Shown here: one piece after another, positions 60,790-64,000 of the stretch
Position numbering within the stretch: the first letter of the stretch is position 1
Layout: every line of letters starts with the position of its first letter
Origin: Abelmoschus esculentus
Lineage: Eukaryota; Streptophyta; Magnoliopsida; Malvales; Malvaceae
Assembly (NCBI GenBank): GCA_035048815.1
Contig: JAUCBN010000047.1
Coordinates: 12,180,001-12,244,000, forward strand
DNA length: 64,000 nucleotides
Reading direction: 5' to 3'
The notes under the pieces: model-generated
The model's input: the letters and a program-made list of their open reading frames with translations, nothing else
What the model was told of the DNA's origin: nothing
Databases searched by the model: none
Translations under genes and position numbers: made by a program

Positions 60790-62700
60790 CTTTACGCCGC
60801 TCTGACTCATATATTTAATCAATTGATCAAATTATTTATTATAAGTTATAAGTTTTAAACTTATTATAGATATTTTTTTTTCTTTCCTCTTCTATCTGAA
60901 GCAAAGAAAAGAAAATCTGAATAAGTAAATTCATAGAAGTCTATAATTTCAGTCTGTCCCCGAGTGAAGTATTTATAGAAGCAGTATCTGCCAGTACTTT
61001 GCATTTTTATTCCCCATCCTTGTACTCATTTAGTTTCTTAAGTTCCCTCAATAATTTTGAAAATATATATTATTTTTCAATTCAATTAATAACTACATAT
61101 TTTTATATTATATAAAAAAAAGGTTCGATTCGAACTTAAAAATACTTAACTAATTATTAAAATATTAAATTATTTAATTTTTATTTTATAATTCAAACTT
61201 TACGTATCTTATCAATATAATTACTTAAACTCTAATTTTTTTTTTTATAAAAAAAATCTATCTTTCATTGAAATCATCGTTTGAGTTCAATTTGAGTAGT
61301 TGTTTAAAAATAATTAATATTGTAATATTTAAATTTAATCAATTATATTTTAAATTTTTATTACGTATCTATCGTTTAAATATATTTTTATAAACGTTAA
61401 TGTTAAACTATAACAAAATAATAGTTTAAATATATTTGTTGAATTTAGTTTAACAAAAACATTTTAAAACTTAATAAAAACTATTATTTGTTAAACTAAA
61501 TTCAACAAATAAAAAGAAATCTAAAAACAGAATTTATGGAGTCTGAATTGAAAATTAATAAAAATAGATTGTAAAAATATGTTAAAATATTAGGAAGAAT
61601 AGTTTGAAAGTGTCGAAAGATGATGATGAATGGTGAAAAACAAGTAAATTAGTTAAATTGATAAATTTAATATAAATAATTAAATTGATTAAATTATTTT
61701 AAAATAAGATAAAAATATTAAAATATAAAAATTTTAGAAAAAATAATTATTATATCAAACCGCTTTAGAATTATTTTATTATTCTTTTGATTTTTAAATT
61801 TTCACTTTATGAATTCGGACTGACTTGTATTACACATTTAAAATTGATAGATGAATCTTTTAACAAAAATTTTCAATATATATAATACCTTAAACTCGAA
61901 ACTTACTTAAGCGAAATAAATATAATTTTAAAATTTTTTAAAATACGCTATTAATTTATTTTAAATATTAAAATATTATACTAATTTAAAATAGATTGTT
62001 AAAATGTGTTAAAATACACTATTAATTCTTATTATCATTGAATTTAAAATATAATCTCGATTTAGTTTGGTATTGTATTTAAGATGTAATTAGAAACGAT
62101 AAATTTTAAAATTCATTTAAAAGTTTAAAATATTAATTTTTTTATTGCTTTTATGATTTTCAGAGTTTAATCTTGACTAATCCAGACCGACCAACGTCGC
62201 ACACTTAGCGAGATTTTCTACATACACATTTCGAACCTGAAACTTACTTAAGCGGAATCAAACTGCTTACCACTTGGATCAATCATTGTCGATAAAATAT
62301 TATTTTTTAATAATATTTTTAATTATAGTTTTTATATTTAAAAATTTAATATTTATAAAAAATATAAAATGTTATTAAATAATATAATAATTTAAATTTT
62401 TAAACAACTATTGAAATTTTCAATTTTTTAAACACACTTTTCCCCATAATCTTCGCTCATACATGCTGCATCGATATCCACCACAAAACTTGCTATTTTT
62501 CAAAAAATTCATAACTGTCCCATCTCACACGTGGCAAGAAAATCGTGGGCCCATCGGTAACGTTAAAAAATAAAAATCGAAAAAAAAATTCAAAATTTCA
62601 TCCAAATTCCAAACGGTCGAAAATCCTGTCCTAAACCAGATTCACAACCGTACGATCCCCAAAGCTGCACGACATTTAAACGCTCCTTGTCTGAAGTAAA
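60790..62700. other. AT-rich intergenic stretch
   Basis: No gene was seen. Contains a minus-strand SINE-like copy at 62227-62284 and a partial one near 61890-61930 (CGAAACTTACTTAAGCG). From about 62440 the base composition shifts toward the promoter of the armadillo-repeat gene. Confidence 0.5.
62227..62284 (-). mobile_element. SINE-like copy, family B
   Basis: On the minus strand GATCCAAGTGGTAAGCAGTT (A-box-like) is followed by CGCTTAAGTAAGTTTCAGG and TTCGAAATG (B-box-like), the same order and spacing as at 327-410. Confidence 0.5.
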
Positions 62701-63101
62701 CGACACTCTTGTCCTTCTCCTTCTAATACCCCACTTATAAGTAGAAACCAGCAAGACCCCCGGTAAAATAATGTAAAGATTCTGACAGAAAGAGAGAGAT
62801 TTTAAAGAAGGTTTTGATTTTTGAATCTGATTGTGATCGTTGCTATACTGTGTTTAATCTCTTATTTGTCCGTTTCTGACGTTGTTTAAACCTGGAATAC
62901 TTAAAAACAAAATTCTTTCTTGTTTCCGAGTTTTCAAACTTGAGCTGAGCTGGTGCTTGGGTTTACAGTTTTTTTTTTTTTAATTCTCTTTCTCGTTCTG
63001 AACTCATGGTTTGTTTGGAATTTTAGGTGCTTCAAGCTTTGTATTTGTTTACTTGATACAGCTGAAGTGGATTGTTTTGATCAAAGTTCATATCTAAAAC
63101 C

Positions 63102-64000
63102 ATGGGAGAAAGTACCGGAAATGGTGTTCTGGCTGAGAATCGGTCGGCCGAGGATTGGTTGCCGCACGCTCAGGAGCTTGTTCCGGTGGCACTTGACAAG
63201 GCAAGGGAAGTGAAGGGGTTTCCCGGTAGGTGGAAGATGATAATTTCGAAATTGGAGCAAATCCCTTCATGCTTGTCGCACCTGTCGAGCCATCCTTGCT
63301 TCTCGAAAAATACCCTTTGTAAGGAGCAATTGCAGGCTGTTTCCAAGACATTGAATGAAGCAATTGAATTGGCGGATTTATGTCTGAAGGAGAAGTACGA
63401 GGGGAAGCTTAAGATGCAGAGTGATCTCGATGCATTATTGGGAAAATTGGATCTGAATTTACGGGACTGTGGACTTTTGATCAAGACCGGTGTGCTCGGT
63501 GAAGCTACTTTGCCTTTGTCTTTTGTTGGATATTCATCGGAATCCGAGACCGCAACATATGGCCGTCTGAAGGAACTGCTTGCACGGCTTCAGATCGGGC
63601 ACTTGGAAGCGAAGCACAGAGCTCTCGACGGCCTTGTTGAGGCCATGAAGGAGGATGAAAAGAGTGTGCTGTCCGTCATGGGACGGAGCAATGTTGCTGC
63701 TTTAGTCAGGTTATTAACCGCAACTTCTCCTTGTATCCGGCAGAAGACCGTGACTGTTATCTGTTCACTTGCGGAATCCGGGAGTTGCGAGAGTTGGCTT
63801 GTGTCGGAAGGTGTTTTGCCGCCTCTCATAAGGCTTGTTGAATCTGGCAACACGGTTGGTAAAGAGAAGGCAACGATTTCACTGCAGAGATTATCGATGA
63901 CGGCGGAAACGGCCCGAGCAATTGTCGGGCATGGTGGGGTTCGACCACTGATTGAAATCTGCCAAACTGGAGACTCGGTTTCACAGGCTGCAGCAGCTTG
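63102..64000 (+). CDS. Armadillo-repeat protein, 5' part (runs off the window)
   Basis: An ATG at 63102 opens 299 complete codons that stay open to the window edge, with no intron in this part. The first about 180 residues are helical, with DWLPHAQELVPVALDKAREV and LNEAIELADLCLKEKY, like the N-terminal domain that precedes the repeats in plant ARM and PUB-ARM proteins. Armadillo-type repeats follow from about 195 (LAALVRLL-like VAALVRLLTATSPCIRQKTV, VLPPLIRLVESGN, VRPLIEICQTGD). No U-box is seen between them, so a Vac8-like ARM-only protein with a protein-protein binding role is more likely than an E3 ligase, but the missing C-terminus leaves this open. The leader lies in about 62760-63101. 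The start is favoured because MGEST directly precedes the conserved helix and no in-frame ATG lies closer. Confidence 0.85.
   Translation, partial: MGESTGNGVLAENRSAEDWLPHAQELVPVALDKAREVKGFPGRWKMIISKLEQIPSCLSHLSSHPCFSKNTLCKEQLQAVSKTLNEAIELADLCLKEKYEGKLKMQSDLDALLGKLDLNLRDCGLLIKTGVLGEATLPLSFVGYSSESETATYGRLKELLARLQIGHLEAKHRALDGLVEAMKEDEKSVLSVMGRSNVAALVRLLTATSPCIRQKTVTVICSLAESGSCESWLVSEGVLPPLIRLVESGNTVGKEKATISLQRLSMTAETARAIVGHGGVRPLIEICQTGDSVSQAAAA

Noticed and set aside
1..64000. CRISPR array, phage, integron, operon or defence system
   Set aside because: All confident genes are eukaryotic and intron-bearing or plant families; no regularly spaced direct repeats with unique spacers were seen. The only tandem array (41460-41945) is part of a MITE.
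1..64000. Plastid or mitochondrial DNA insertion
   Set aside because: No organelle gene sequence was recognised. The tRNA-like remnant at 12828-12899 matches nuclear tRNA-Lys better than any organelle tRNA I recall.

Overview
The window is nuclear DNA from a dicot plant, and a Malvaceae genome such as cotton (Gossypium) is my best guess. The host is inferred from gene sequences recalled from memory and from repeat types; no search was run. Genes are split by many short GT-AG introns and two GC-AG introns. Intergenic DNA is very AT-rich and full of short non-autonomous transposons. There is no prokaryotic operon, CRISPR array, phage or viral gene.

Layout, left to right: an acyl-activating enzyme (3141-4790, +); an unrecognised decayed exon cluster (about 6575-7550); a TBL2-like WD40 membrane protein (8546-11899, +); a degenerate tRNA-Lys copy (12828-12899, -); a cornichon cargo receptor (14170-14922, +) tail-to-tail with an AT-hook/PPC protein (15090-16863, -); a PPR gene relic cut by a MITE (20950-22175, -); a four-EF-hand calmodulin-like protein (23730-24335, +); a 5'-truncated LINE (about 25390-26760, -); dihydrodipicolinate synthase (27459-29452, +); a PPIL3/CYP18-1-type cyclophilin (30013-32700, -); Aurora-3 kinase (34419-35864, -); a GAUT1 pectin-synthase gene with three frame-breaking lesions (37229-40800, -); an AGL6-type MADS-box gene (46439-48890, +); an XSP1/SBT4.14-type subtilase pseudogene (50118-52680, +); a GET3A ATPase gene with a 2-nt frameshift (53651-56780, -); and the 5' part of an armadillo-repeat gene running off the right edge (63102-64000, +).

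The genes do not form one pathway. They are housekeeping and developmental genes: secretion (cornichon, GET3A), lysine synthesis (DHDPS), cell division (AUR3), wall pectin (GAUT1), flower development (AGL6), chromatin (AHL), calcium signalling (CML) and proteolysis (subtilase relic). Several of them (DHDPS, AUR3, GAUT1, AGL6, AHL) have Arabidopsis relatives, by remembered locus numbers, in one duplicated pair of segments. The window is therefore probably a conserved gene neighbourhood in which some members are decaying.

The repeats are the most distinctive component. About nine hAT-type MITEs have TAGGGGTG-like and CACCCCTA-like ends, several with 8-bp target duplications. There are also two tRNA-like SINE families, a MITE family with ATTATATCAT ends including a foldback copy with a tandem array, and one intronic MITE with a perfect 8-bp duplication. 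I found no convincing previously undescribed biological system. The observations most worth checking are the broken GAUT1 and GET3A genes, the MITE-split PPR gene, the two GC-AG introns and the repeat families.
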